Of a stretch of 64,000 nucleotides of DNA, positions 18,946-27,062 are shown piece after piece (position 1 is the first letter of the stretch; each line of letters starts with the position of its first letter). This DNA comes from an uncultured Verrucomicrobiae bacterium. GTDB taxonomy: Bacteria; Verrucomicrobiota; Verrucomicrobiia; Limisphaerales; AAA164-E04. Location: NCBI GenBank assembly GCA_951813855.1, contig OX638380.1, positions 4,494,518-4,558,517 on the forward strand, read 5' to 3'. A model generated the notes under the pieces. The model searched no databases. It was not told where the DNA came from and saw only the letters and a program-made list of their open reading frames with translations. The position numbers were made by a program, and so were the translations under genes.

Positions 18946-20190
18946 GTGAGCGGTCAGGCGCGATACCATCGCCCCTATCATCTTTTTGCCGTGTTCACGG
19001 CAGCGGCGACGTTGGCGTTGATCGGCATGGGGGGGATCGTGACGAGCAAGGGGGTGGGAATGTCCGTGCCGGATTGGCCGGACTCCTATGACCACAACAT
19101 GTTCATGTTGCCGGTTTCTTATTGGGTGGGAGGCATCTTTTGGGAACATTTCCATCGTTTGGCGGCTTCCGCGGTCGGGTTGCTGACCGTGGGGTTGGCC
19201 GTTTGGTCCTTCGGACGGAACGGAAAAAAATTCCTTGTTTTTTGGCTGACTCCCTTGGCGACGCTCGGCGGCGGAGTCTGCCTGGTCGCGTTTCCGGAAC
19301 GCTTGGCGGACACTGTGCTGCTGGGGGGCTTGGGGATCGGATCGTTCGTCTTGAGCCGGTTTTGGCCCCGAGGCGAACCGGCTCCCCGGTTGGTCCGTAT
19401 CTTGGCTGTCGTCGCGGTGGTCGCCGTGATCGGTCAAGGCGTGCTCGGCGGTTTGCGGGTAAGACTGTTGCAGGACGAATTGGGTGCGGTGCATGCCGCG
19501 GTAGCTCATTTGTTTTTGGTGTTGATTTGCGTCATCGCCTTGTTGACTTCCCGTTGGTGGCAGGAACGGGGGAGCGCCGGGTTTCGAACCCGTCTGCCGG
19601 GGTGGACCCTGCTGTTGGCGGCCTTGCTGATTTTCGGTCAATTGCTGCTTGGAGCGGCCATGCGGCATCGCCATGCCGGTTTGCCGGTCGATTCTTTTCC
19701 CTTGGTCGACGGCAAGCTGCTCCCGGCGGCCGACGAAACCTACGTGAGCGGAATCAATCAAAGGCGGAATCTGGCGGCCGATTACCGCGAATTCGAACCC
19801 GTCACCCGCGGCCACGTTCAATTGTATCGCTACCATTTGATTTTGGGTTCGGCCGTTTTTCTGACGGTCCTGGCTTCGTTGATCGCTGCGTGGTTGACCG
19901 TCGGGAACCATTGGCTAGTCCTGCAGCAGGGGGCGCTCGTCTTGGCGATCGTCGGGCAGGGTTTGCTGGGCGCCTGGACGGTGTGGAGCGACAAAGCGGA
20001 CGCCGTCGCTACCCTGCACGTGGTGTTCGGAGCGATTGTGCTTGTTTGGGCTAGTTTATTGGCTATCATCGGCTTAGGGAGGTTTCCGGCGGCTGGCCGG
20101 GACATTGCGGAGAAATTGAATTCGTCCGGCAAATGGGAGATGGTTTCGGGACAGGAAGCGATTCGGGAGATGGTTCGGGACACTAGATGA
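18946..20190 (+). CDS. ctaA: Heme A synthase CtaA/COX15
   Basis: Membrane enzyme that oxidises the C8 methyl of heme O to a formyl group, giving heme A for cytochrome aa3. The 414-residue product has the expected eight hydrophobic segments and paired heme-binding histidines in WEHFHRLAAS, AVHAAVAHLF, YRYHLILGS and TLHVVFGA. The N-terminal MGGIVTSKGVGMSVPDWP matches the family loop. It starts at GTG 18946, 25 bases after the cupredoxin gene, and its stop overlaps the start of ctaB by four bases, so the two are translationally coupled. The hydrophilic C-terminal tail (about residues 380-414) is longer than usual. Confidence 0.9.
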   Translation: MSGQARYHRPYHLFAVFTAAATLALIGMGGIVTSKGVGMSVPDWPDSYDHNMFMLPVSYWVGGIFWEHFHRLAASAVGLLTVGLAVWSFGRNGKKFLVFWLTPLATLGGGVCLVAFPERLADTVLLGGLGIGSFVLSRFWPRGEPAPRLVRILAVVAVVAVIGQGVLGGLRVRLLQDELGAVHAAVAHLFLVLICVIALLTSRWWQERGSAGFRTRLPGWTLLLAALLIFGQLLLGAAMRHRHAGLPVDSFPLVDGKLLPAADETYVSGINQRRNLAADYREFEPVTRGHVQLYRYHLILGSAVFLTVLASLIAAWLTVGNHWLVLQQGALVLAIVGQGLLGAWTVWSDKADAVATLHVVFGAIVLVWASLLAIIGLGRFPAAGRDIAEKLNSSGKWEMVSGQEAIREMVRDTR

Positions 20191-21089
20191 GGGTATCGGC
20201 GACCAAGTATTCGACCTCCATGGCGATTTCCCGAAGCGTCTGGGCTGTGCTGTCCGATTTGGTCAAATTGCGGTTGACCGTGCTGGTGGTCCTGACGACT
20301 TTGGCCGGCTATTACCTCGGAGTCCAGGAATCCGGGAACCATCTGCTTTGGTTCCATTTGGTGTTGGGCACTTCGTTGTTGGCCGCCGGCGCCGCGGTTC
20401 TCAATCAGTATCTGGAAGGGGAGTTCGATGCGTTGATGCCGAGAACGAGCTCTCGCCCCATCCCCGCCGGCGAGATTTCGGCCGGTCAAGCTTTGGTACT
20501 GGGAGGCGTGTTGTCGGTTTTGGGTTTGGGGCAATTGGCCTGCTTCGTCAATTACCTGTCCTGTTTGCTGGGGGCGCTGACCTTGGTTCTGTATCTGGCG
20601 GTCTACACCCCGCTCAAAAGGGTCACCGTTTGCAATACTTTGGTCGGCGCCGTGCCGGGAGCCTTGCCGCCCTTGATGGGGTGGCTGGCGGCCCGCGGCA
20701 CGTTCGACGCTCTCGGTTGGATTTTGTTCGGGATTCTGTTGCTGTGGCAGTTGCCTCATTTTTTGGCGATCGCCTGGTTGTATCGCGATCAGTACGCCGC
20801 CGCCGGTTTCGTCATGTTGCCCGGAGTCGACCCGTCCGGATCGCGCACGGGGCGAACGGCCTTTTGGACGACGGCGATTTTGTTGCCGGTCAGTTTGACT
20901 CCGTCGTTGCTCGGAGCGGTCGGCGCCTGGTATCCTGCCGGCGCGGCGGCGCTGTCGCTGGCGTTCATTTTTTTCGCTGACCAGTTCGCCCGGTTGCGGG
21001 ACGACCGTAGCGCCCGCCGGCTGTTTCTCTACTCGATCCTTTATCTGCCGGTGCTGATGGGGTTGATGGTTGTCGACAAGGCGAATTGA
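20187..21089 (+). CDS. ctaB: Protoheme IX farnesyltransferase (heme O synthase)
   Basis: UbiA-superfamily prenyltransferase that attaches farnesyl to heme B to give heme O, the substrate of CtaA. The prenyl-diphosphate-binding region reads NQYLEGEFDALMPRTSSRP; the family's first Asp-rich motif (NDxxDxxxD) is altered to NQYLEGEFD. The second loop reads YTPLKRVT. At 300 residues with about nine hydrophobic segments it is of normal size. It overlaps ctaA by an ATGA junction and precedes the subunit I gene by 111 bases. Confidence 0.9.
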   Translation: MRVSATKYSTSMAISRSVWAVLSDLVKLRLTVLVVLTTLAGYYLGVQESGNHLLWFHLVLGTSLLAAGAAVLNQYLEGEFDALMPRTSSRPIPAGEISAGQALVLGGVLSVLGLGQLACFVNYLSCLLGALTLVLYLAVYTPLKRVTVCNTLVGAVPGALPPLMGWLAARGTFDALGWILFGILLLWQLPHFLAIAWLYRDQYAAAGFVMLPGVDPSGSRTGRTAFWTTAILLPVSLTPSLLGAVGAWYPAGAAALSLAFIFFADQFARLRDDRSARRLFLYSILYLPVLMGLMVVDKAN

Positions 21090-21200
21090 AGGCGATGCCG
21101 AGGATTGCGACAGCGAAAAAGAAGATGCCTTTGCAGGACGGCAACGGTTCGGACAAGACAGTTTGAACAGGAATTGATTCCTTAGGTTTTTCATCGGTTT

Positions 21201-23030
21201 ATGGAAGCGACTCAAACCCAAGCCCAACGCCAATCCGTTCATGAAACTCACCATGAACAGGGGCCCGGTTTCTTGCGTCAGTATATCTTTTCGACCGACC
21301 ATAAGATCATTGGCCTCCAGTACGCCGTCACGGCCCTGTGCTTTTTGTTGATCGGCTTTTTTCTGATGTGCCTGATGAGCTGGTCCAAGGCCTATGATAT
21401 GGCGGCGGTGCCGGTGTTGGGACCGCTGCTCGAGACGTTGTTGGGCAACGCGGCGGCCGAGGGGAAGATTTCTCCCGATCTCTACAATTCCTTCGGCGCC
21501 ATGCACGGGACGATCATGGTCTTCTTGGCCATCGTGCCGATGGTCTTCGCGGCGTTCGGGAATTACATCGTTCCCTTGCAAATCGGTGCGGTGGACATGG
21601 CCTTCCCCCGCATCAACATGGCCAGCTATCAATTTTATTTCCTCGGCGGGGTGGTCATGCTCACCAGTTTCTTCATTCCGAACGGGGCGGCCCAGGCCGG
21701 ATGGACTTCCTATTCGCCGTTAGCCACCGTCATCGAGACCGACGGCCAGACTTTTTGGCTGATCGGCATGGTGCTGCTGATCACTTCTTCGTTGCTGGGG
21801 GCGGTCAATTTCATCGCCACGATTATCCAACTTCGAGCCCCGGGAATGACTTGGATGCGGATGCCCTGGTTCGTCTGGGTCCAGTTCGTCACTGCCTTCT
21901 TGCTGTTGCTGGCTTTTCCGCCGTTGGAAGTGGCAGCGCTGATGCAATTGATGGACAAGCTCGTCGGAACCAGCTTCTTCTTGCCGACGGGCATGGCCCT
22001 GACGTCGGGCGAATTCGCGACGGCCGAATCGGCCGCCGCGAGCGGCGGCGGCAGCGCGTTGCTCTATCAGCACTTGTTCTGGTTTCTCGGTCACCCGGAG
22101 GTTTACGTATTGATTCTGCCGGCGATGGGGATCGTCGCGGAAGTGATCAGCAATCATGCGCGCCGTCCGCTCTGGGGCTATCGCACGTTGGTCTATTCGG
22201 TGTTGGCCGTCGGTTTTCTGTCCTTTATCGTCTGGGCTCATCACATGTATTTGACGGGCATGGGCACTTTTATCAGCGCCTTTTTTCAAACGACGACGAT
22301 CATCATTTCCATACCTTCCGTCGTCATTCTGACCTGCCTGTTTATCACGTTGTGGGGCGGTTCGATCCGGATCAATACGCCGCCCATGCTGTTCGCGTTG
22401 GCGTTTTTGCCGATGTTCGGAATCGGCGGACTGACCGGTTTGCCGTTGGCCTTCAACTTCGCCGATTTGCATCTTCACGACACCTATTACGTCATCGCCC
22501 ATTTTCATTACGTCGTCGCCCCGGGAACCATTTTCGGTCTGATGGCGGGGATCTATTTTTGGTATCCCAAAGTGACGGGCAGGCTGATGAACGACTACTG
22601 GGGGAAGGTGCATTTCTGGGCTTCGTTGCTATTCATGAACATTGTCTTCATGCCGATGTTCTATCAGGGCATGAAGGGCATGATCCGGCGGCAACACGAC
22701 GGTGGAGCCGGCTACTCGAGCGCACGGAATCCGGACGGGATCGGCGGTTTGGACGATACGGTCATGGAATTCAACACAGTCATTCTGATGGGTGCCCTGA
22801 TGCTGGGCTTGGCGCAGATACCCTTCATTCTCAATTTCTTCCTGAGCCTGAAATACGGCGAGAAAGCGGCCTCGGACAATCCCTGGCGGGCGACCACGCT
22901 GGATTGGCAAACGCCGACGCCGCCGCCGCACGGCAATTTCCGGCAACCGCCCGAGGTCGTTCGGGGCCCCTACGATTACAGCTTGCCGGGAGCCAAGGAA
23001 GACTTCGTGCCACAAAATCAGCCGGCGTGA
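21201..23030 (+). CDS. ctaD: Cytochrome c oxidase subunit I
   Basis: The catalytic subunit, reducing O2 at the heme a3-CuB centre in the inner membrane. Ligands are complete: His102 and His436 for heme a, His434 for heme a3, and His298, His347 and His348 for CuB. Tyr302 in GHPEVY is the cross-linked tyrosine. The D-channel entry Asp132 (VDMAFPRIN) and Glu300 are present. The K-channel segment is altered: where A1-type enzymes read IPTGIK this protein reads IPSVVI (371-376), so the channel lysine is Ile376. At 609 residues it is longer than the usual 530-560, with extra sequence after the first helix (about 63-95) and in the loop at 255-290. The 111-base leader has no strong ribosome site. Confidence 0.93.
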   Translation: MEATQTQAQRQSVHETHHEQGPGFLRQYIFSTDHKIIGLQYAVTALCFLLIGFFLMCLMSWSKAYDMAAVPVLGPLLETLLGNAAAEGKISPDLYNSFGAMHGTIMVFLAIVPMVFAAFGNYIVPLQIGAVDMAFPRINMASYQFYFLGGVVMLTSFFIPNGAAQAGWTSYSPLATVIETDGQTFWLIGMVLLITSSLLGAVNFIATIIQLRAPGMTWMRMPWFVWVQFVTAFLLLLAFPPLEVAALMQLMDKLVGTSFFLPTGMALTSGEFATAESAAASGGGSALLYQHLFWFLGHPEVYVLILPAMGIVAEVISNHARRPLWGYRTLVYSVLAVGFLSFIVWAHHMYLTGMGTFISAFFQTTTIIISIPSVVILTCLFITLWGGSIRINTPPMLFALAFLPMFGIGGLTGLPLAFNFADLHLHDTYYVIAHFHYVVAPGTIFGLMAGIYFWYPKVTGRLMNDYWGKVHFWASLLFMNIVFMPMFYQGMKGMIRRQHDGGAGYSSARNPDGIGGLDDTVMEFNTVILMGALMLGLAQIPFILNFFLSLKYGEKAASDNPWRATTLDWQTPTPPPHGNFRQPPEVVRGPYDYSLPGAKEDFVPQNQPA

Positions 23031-23053
23031 GCGCGTCGGCCCGCCTTGCATAG

Positions 23054-23863
23054 ATGGAAATACCTTACGTCACTCAACCTCGAAGAGATACCGGGCTCTA
23101 CAACGCCAAAGTAGGGATCTGGCTGTTTTTGGCTTCTGAAGTCATGCTCTTCGGCGGTCTGTTCGCCTCTTACATCATGTTGCGGGTCGGGGCGCCCGAA
23201 GGAACTTGGCCGACCGATTTGCTCGACGTCCCGATCGGGACGATCAATACCGTGGTCTTGATCCTGTCGAGCGTCACGGTGGTATTGGCCTGGTCGGCGC
23301 TGAAACTGAAGAACTTCAAGCAGTATCGCCGCTTTCAGGCGGTCACGATTCTTTGCGCGGTGACTTTCATCGTCATCAAATCTTTCGAATACCGCGAGAA
23401 ATTCACCCATTACGACGTCGTGCTCGTCACCGGAGAACGGGTGGACGGCCACCTGAAAGAGCGGGGCGAAGACGAGCAGGGCGAAGAGTATCTCGTGCTG
23501 TCCCATCCCGTCAGCTATCCGGCCGTCAACGGGATCGCTTACCGGCCCGAGGCGGTCAGGGAACAGAAAAAAAGCGGCCAGATCGACGCCGACCGGCGCA
23601 TCGCCCAGAGCGAGGTCAAATCGATCAAAAACTGGTCGCCCGCCGCGAACACTTATTTCGCCATCTATTTTACCATGACGGCGTTGCACGCCCTGCACGT
23701 GATCGCCGGGGCTTTGGTGATCGCCTGGATCTGGGGGCCGGGCGCGAGTCTCTGGAAAACCGATCCCGAACGTTACATCAACCGGGTCGAGGTATCCGGC
23801 CTGTTTTGGCATTTCGTCGATCTGGTGTGGATATTCCTGTTTCCCGTGTTATACCTTCTGTGA
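23054..23863 (+). CDS. ctaE: Cytochrome c oxidase subunit III with a polar insertion
   Basis: Subunit III, a membrane component that stabilises the oxidase. The hallmark helices are present: GIWLFLASEVMLFGGLFASY (21-40), a pair at 60-112, TYFAIYFTMTALHALHV (200-216) and GLFWHFVDLVWIFLFP (249-264). Between the second pair and the TYFAIYF helix lies a strongly charged stretch of about 80 residues (115-197, TGERVDGHLKERGEDEQ and onward) that common subunit III proteins lack. The reading frame stays open and codon use looks normal, so this is an insertion or expanded loop rather than damage. The gene follows ctaD by 23 bases. Confidence 0.88.
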   Translation: MEIPYVTQPRRDTGLYNAKVGIWLFLASEVMLFGGLFASYIMLRVGAPEGTWPTDLLDVPIGTINTVVLILSSVTVVLAWSALKLKNFKQYRRFQAVTILCAVTFIVIKSFEYREKFTHYDVVLVTGERVDGHLKERGEDEQGEEYLVLSHPVSYPAVNGIAYRPEAVREQKKSGQIDADRRIAQSEVKSIKNWSPAANTYFAIYFTMTALHALHVIAGALVIAWIWGPGASLWKTDPERYINRVEVSGLFWHFVDLVWIFLFPVLYLL

Positions 23864-23866
23864 CTT

Positions 23867-24178
23867 ATGAGCGGACATTCGCCTGAAGAAGTTCAATTGG
23901 AGAAAAAACGGTATCTGACCGTATTCTACATTCTTCTGGTAGGCACGGTAGTGACCGTCGCCGCCTATTTCGTCGAGTTGCCCTGGCAGGCTTTGACCGT
24001 TCTCGTGGCCTTGATCATCGCCTCGGTCAAAGGGTTTTTCGTCGCCGGGTATTTCATGCATTTGATGGACGAGAAGAAGCTCATCTACGTGGTGATGGGA
24101 TTTACCTTCTTTTTCTTTTTGGGACTGCTGTTGCTGACTATCTGGGCTTGGGCGGATACGCCGATCAGCTCTTGGTAA
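23867..24178 (+). CDS. ctaF: Cytochrome c oxidase subunit IV, prokaryotic type
   Basis: A 103-residue membrane protein with three hydrophobic segments (about 17-36, 43-64, 75-95), matching the prokaryotic COX4/CtaF family. The central FFVAGYFMHLMDEKKL is characteristic. It begins three bases after ctaE ends and belongs to the same transcript. The subunit is thought to aid assembly of the CuB site or stability of the complex. Confidence 0.87.
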   Translation: MSGHSPEEVQLEKKRYLTVFYILLVGTVVTVAAYFVELPWQALTVLVALIIASVKGFFVAGYFMHLMDEKKLIYVVMGFTFFFFLGLLLLTIWAWADTPISSW

Positions 24179-24196
24179 CGGCGAACGAAACGCACG

Positions 24197-24409
24197 ATGT
24201 CGCTTAAAGCTTTTCATTTGGTTTTCATCGCGCTCACCGTGGGCATGTCCCTCCTGATTTCGGGGCTGGGCTGGTATCGGTATTGGAGCGGCGAGGAGCG
24301 GGAAACTTTCCAGCTGCAGCTGGGCTGGTATGGCTTGGGGGCGGCGGTTTATTTGCTGTTTTACGGCCGTTACGTGTGGAAGAAAACACGGCACATCGAT
24401 TTTTTATGA
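24197..24409 (+). CDS. Small membrane protein in the oxidase cluster
   Basis: A 70-residue protein with two hydrophobic segments (about 7-24 and 42-59) and a positively charged C terminus (YVWKKTRHIDFL). No family is recognised with certainty, though proteins of this size and shape occur in the same place in related oxidase clusters as I recall. It lies 18 bases after ctaF and its stop overlaps the next start (ATGA). Its fixed place between subunits IV and II suggests an assembly or accessory role; this is inference. Confidence 0.7.
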   Translation: MSLKAFHLVFIALTVGMSLLISGLGWYRYWSGEERETFQLQLGWYGLGAAVYLLFYGRYVWKKTRHIDFL

Positions 24410-24702
24410 AATTGCGACACCGATTATCCGGTTTTTCGGTCGGGCTGACGGGCGCCGTTTTGGGGGCATCGCCGGCATTGGGTTGCGCGGTTTGCTTCGG
24501 CGATTCGGATTCGGCGATGATGCAGGGCTTGACCTGGAGCATCGGGCTGTTGGTCGCCGTCCTTTACGGCGTGCTCTTCTCGATCGTCGCTTTTTTCGTT
24601 TATATCATCCGCCGGGCGGCCGCTTTGGAGCGGCAGGAACTCGCCGCGCAGACCGCCGGAATCGAAGCGGAAAACTTCACTGCCGCCGATCATGTTCGAT
24701 AG
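24406..24702 (+). CDS. Small exported or membrane protein with a Cys pair
   Basis: A 98-residue protein from the ATG at 24406; the open frame extends upstream, but that part overlaps the previous gene. It has a signal-like N terminus (about 1-26), then GCAVCFGDSDSAMMQG with two cysteines in a C-x2-C spacing, one membrane segment (about 46-66) and a charged tail. The CxxC next to the membrane could bind copper or heme or act as a thiol pair; no known domain decides this. It is coupled to the gene before by four bases and overlaps ctaC by eleven bases, so it is translated with the oxidase. Confidence 0.7.
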   Translation: MKLRHRLSGFSVGLTGAVLGASPALGCAVCFGDSDSAMMQGLTWSIGLLVAVLYGVLFSIVAFFVYIIRRAAALERQELAAQTAGIEAENFTAADHVR

Positions 24703-25483
24703 TATCAGCCGCTTATTGGGATTGCCGGTCAACGCGTCCGTGCACGGGAAGAGCGTCGACGATTTCATTATCTACGTTCATCTGTTGATGGGGGCGTTGT
24801 TCGTCATTTGGATGATCTATTTCGCCTATGTGCTGTGGCGCTTCAACGAGAAACGCCATCCCCGGGCCGACCACCACGGCGTGCAGTCAAAGTCGTCGAC
24901 TTATCTGGAGGTCGCGGTCGTGGTCGTCGAAGCGGTTTTTCTGATCGGGTTCGCCATCCCGCTCTGGGCGCACATGGTGGACGACGTTCCGGAAACTCCC
25001 GGGACCAATCGCGTTAAAGTGATGGCCCAGCAGTTCGCCTGGCATTTCATGTATCCGGGAGCCGACGGGGAATTCGGCGCGCAGCGCTTCGAACTTGTCT
25101 CCGCCGCAAATCCTTTCGGCCGGGACCTGGACGATCCTCAGGGTCAAGACGATTTCATGACCTACAACGATTTGCGCATCCCCTTGGGCGAACCCACGGT
25201 ATTTCAGGTGTCTTCGTTGGACGTGATTCATTCTTTCAAGGTGATCGCCCTGCGGATTTGCCAAGACACGATTCCCGGACAGCGGGTCGATACGTGGTGC
25301 GTCCCGACTCAGGAGGGCCGGTATCAGATCAACTGCGCTCAATTGTGCGGCAACGGCCATTCGGCCATGACCCAAGGATTTCTGACGGTCCATAACCGGG
25401 AAGAATTCGATACTTGGGTCGCGAATAAATCGGCGGAAGCCGTCATAGCGGCCGGGAGCGGAGATGCCGGAGGCTTCGAGTAA
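24692..25483 (+). CDS. ctaC: Cytochrome c oxidase subunit II
   Basis: Carries the CuA centre that accepts electrons from cytochrome c. Two membrane helices (about 25-49 and 71-95) are followed by the periplasmic cupredoxin domain. CuA ligands are His180 (VIHSFKV), Cys215, Cys219, His223 and Met226 in CAQLCGNGHSAM; Gln217 replaces the more common Glu, whose ligand is the backbone carbonyl. There is no fused cytochrome c domain, so the oxidase is not of the caa3 type. A loop (about 121-160) is longer than usual. The gene order with ctaC after ctaD, E and F differs from the common C-D-E-F order. Confidence 0.92.
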   Translation: MFDSISRLLGLPVNASVHGKSVDDFIIYVHLLMGALFVIWMIYFAYVLWRFNEKRHPRADHHGVQSKSSTYLEVAVVVVEAVFLIGFAIPLWAHMVDDVPETPGTNRVKVMAQQFAWHFMYPGADGEFGAQRFELVSAANPFGRDLDDPQGQDDFMTYNDLRIPLGEPTVFQVSSLDVIHSFKVIALRICQDTIPGQRVDTWCVPTQEGRYQINCAQLCGNGHSAMTQGFLTVHNREEFDTWVANKSAEAVIAAGSGDAGGFE

Positions 25484-26147
25484 TTCGGGACGGGGTGCGG
25501 CTATTCCGGTGAAACCGATCTATTGGGTTCAGATTCTCGTAGGAGCCCTGTTGTTGACCGTGGCTGCGATCAGTTGGCTCGCCGCGGTCTCGAGCGGAGG
25601 ATCGGGAGCGCCGAAGTTAGCAGGAGCGCCGAAGTTAGCGGTGCTCCGGGAACTGCCTCCGTTTACCTTGCTCGATCAGGAGGGGAATTCCGTGACGCTC
25701 GATTCCTTGAAGGATCGCGCCTGGATCGCCAACATCTTTTTTTCCCGTTGTCCGACCATCTGTTTGCAATTGACCGCGCAGATGAAACGGTTGCAAGAAT
25801 CGACTCCGGCGGAGTTGAGCCTGTTATCGATCACTACCGATCCGGATTACGATCGGCCCGAGGTATTGGAACGCTACGCCCGGCAATACGGGGCCGACGA
25901 GGCTCGATGGACGTTTTTGACCGGCGAACGCACCGAGATCGGCCGCCTGATCCGGGACGGCCTCATGCTGACCGCCGTGGAAAATCCGGAGGAGAGCCGC
26001 CAACAACCTTTGGATCTATTTACCCATAGCTCCTATTTGGTGTTGCTCGACGACCGAGCGCGGGTCCGGGGAATTTACGACGCGCTGGACCCCGATCCGT
26101 TGCCCCGGATTCTGGCCGATTACAAGCGATTGGCGGTCGACGACTGA
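25464..26147 (+). CDS. SCO1/SenC-family copper chaperone
   Basis: Membrane-anchored thioredoxin-fold protein that delivers copper to the CuA site. The N-terminal anchor covers residues 18-42. The copper-binding CxxxC is CPTIC (Cys96, Cys100), with the third ligand His188 in FTHSSYLVLLD. It overlaps the end of ctaC by 20 bases. Just after the anchor the peptide GAPKLAGAPKLA is a tandem duplication of six codons, also exact at the DNA level over 16 or more bases (from about 25606), and probably a recent slippage event in a linker. Confidence 0.9.
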   Translation: MPEASSNSGRGAAIPVKPIYWVQILVGALLLTVAAISWLAAVSSGGSGAPKLAGAPKLAVLRELPPFTLLDQEGNSVTLDSLKDRAWIANIFFSRCPTICLQLTAQMKRLQESTPAELSLLSITTDPDYDRPEVLERYARQYGADEARWTFLTGERTEIGRLIRDGLMLTAVENPEESRQQPLDLFTHSSYLVLLDDRARVRGIYDALDPDPLPRILADYKRLAVDD

Positions 26148-26168
26148 CACGCGCGACCGAGGGGCCCG

Positions 26169-26612
26169 ATGACCTTAAACGATCTGCCCGCTCTGAACGC
26201 CTTGTTGAATTGCACGAGCGCGATTTTGCTGGGCTTGGGACTTTACTTGATTAAGACCGGCCGACGCCGAGCTCACGGCAGGTGCATGGCTAGCGCCTTG
26301 GCGGTTTCCGCTTGCTTCCTGATCAGCTACGTAACTTACCACGTGGGGATGAAGCAAATGTATGGCACCGCGCATACCAGTTTCCAGGATCCCGCGTGGT
26401 TTCGTCCGATCTACTTGACGATTCTCCTCAGCCACATCGTGCTGGCGATGGCCGTCGTGCCGTTGGCGTTGATTACGGTGACGCGCGCCGCACGCCGCCG
26501 CTGGGAATCGCATGTCCGCATCGCCCGTTGGACCTGGCCGGTCTGGATGTACGTTTCGGTGACGGGGGTCGTGATTTACCTGATCCTGTACTGGATTTTC
26601 CCTCAAGGATAA
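26169..26612 (+). CDS. DUF420 membrane protein
   Basis: A 147-residue protein with four hydrophobic segments and the family's conserved histidines (YVTYHVGMKQMYG, LLSHIVLA, ESHVRIARWTWPVW). DUF420 proteins, including CtaM of Gram-positive bacteria, are tied to maturation of heme-copper oxidases. Position right after sco closes the oxidase cluster. The next gene converges on it with only three bases between the coding regions. Confidence 0.85.
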   Translation: MTLNDLPALNALLNCTSAILLGLGLYLIKTGRRRAHGRCMASALAVSACFLISYVTYHVGMKQMYGTAHTSFQDPAWFRPIYLTILLSHIVLAMAVVPLALITVTRAARRRWESHVRIARWTWPVWMYVSVTGVVIYLILYWIFPQG

Positions 26613-26615
26613 GGT

Positions 26616-27062
26616 TCAGGGCAACAGGTCTTTCACCAAGCTACTGAGCGTTTTGCCGTTGGCGCGGCCGGGGTGGGCGGTTTGGACCGCCCGGATGACG
26701 GCACCCAGGTTTTTCTTGGAAGCGGCCCCGGTATCGGCGATGGCCTGGCGAACCGCCGCGGTCAACTCTTCTTCGGTGAACGGTTGGGGGAGGTAGGCTT
26801 CGAGCACGAGTCGTTCTTGCCGTTCCTGTTCGGCTTCCTTGTCGCGTCCGCCTTTCAGGAATTGTTCGTGAGCCTCTTGGCGTTTCTTCGTTTCCTTTTG
26901 GACGACGCGGAGAATTTCTGCATTCGTTAGCGGGGCCTTGGCGGCGAGGGCGGCATATTCGAGCGCCGATTTGAGCAAGCGCAGGGTATCGCGGCGAAGG
27001 GCGTCCTTCTGGCGCATGGCCGAGCGGAGGTCCTCTTCGATTTGTTGCGCCAGCCGGTTCAA
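26616..27062 (-). CDS. yqeY: GatB/YqeY domain protein
   Basis: A 148-residue protein of the YqeY family, related to the tRNA-binding tail of GatB. Typical segments are MRQKDALRRDTLRLLKSAL, KKRQEAHEQF, EAYLPQPFTEEEL and the C-terminal GRANGKTLSSLVKDLL. The open frame extends upstream to 27572 within the preceding gene; the TTG at 27062 overlaps that gene's stop and gives the standard family length, so I chose it. A role in amidotransfer or tRNA binding is suggested by homology only. Confidence 0.87.
   Translation of the reverse strand: MNRLAQQIEEDLRSAMRQKDALRRDTLRLLKSALEYAALAAKAPLTNAEILRVVQKETKKRQEAHEQFLKGGRDKEAEQERQERLVLEAYLPQPFTEEELTAAVRQAIADTGAASKKNLGAVIRAVQTAHPGRANGKTLSSLVKDLLP

Noticed and set aside
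19830..21632. A 600-residue open frame antisense to ctaA, ctaB and ctaD
   Set aside because: It mirrors three well-supported genes on the other strand, and its Gln/Arg/His-rich translation is typical of the antisense of membrane protein genes in GC-rich DNA.
21701..23053. A 450-residue plus-strand frame inside ctaD
   Set aside because: Out-of-frame shadow of subunit I; composition is Arg/Asp/Gly-rich with no family match.
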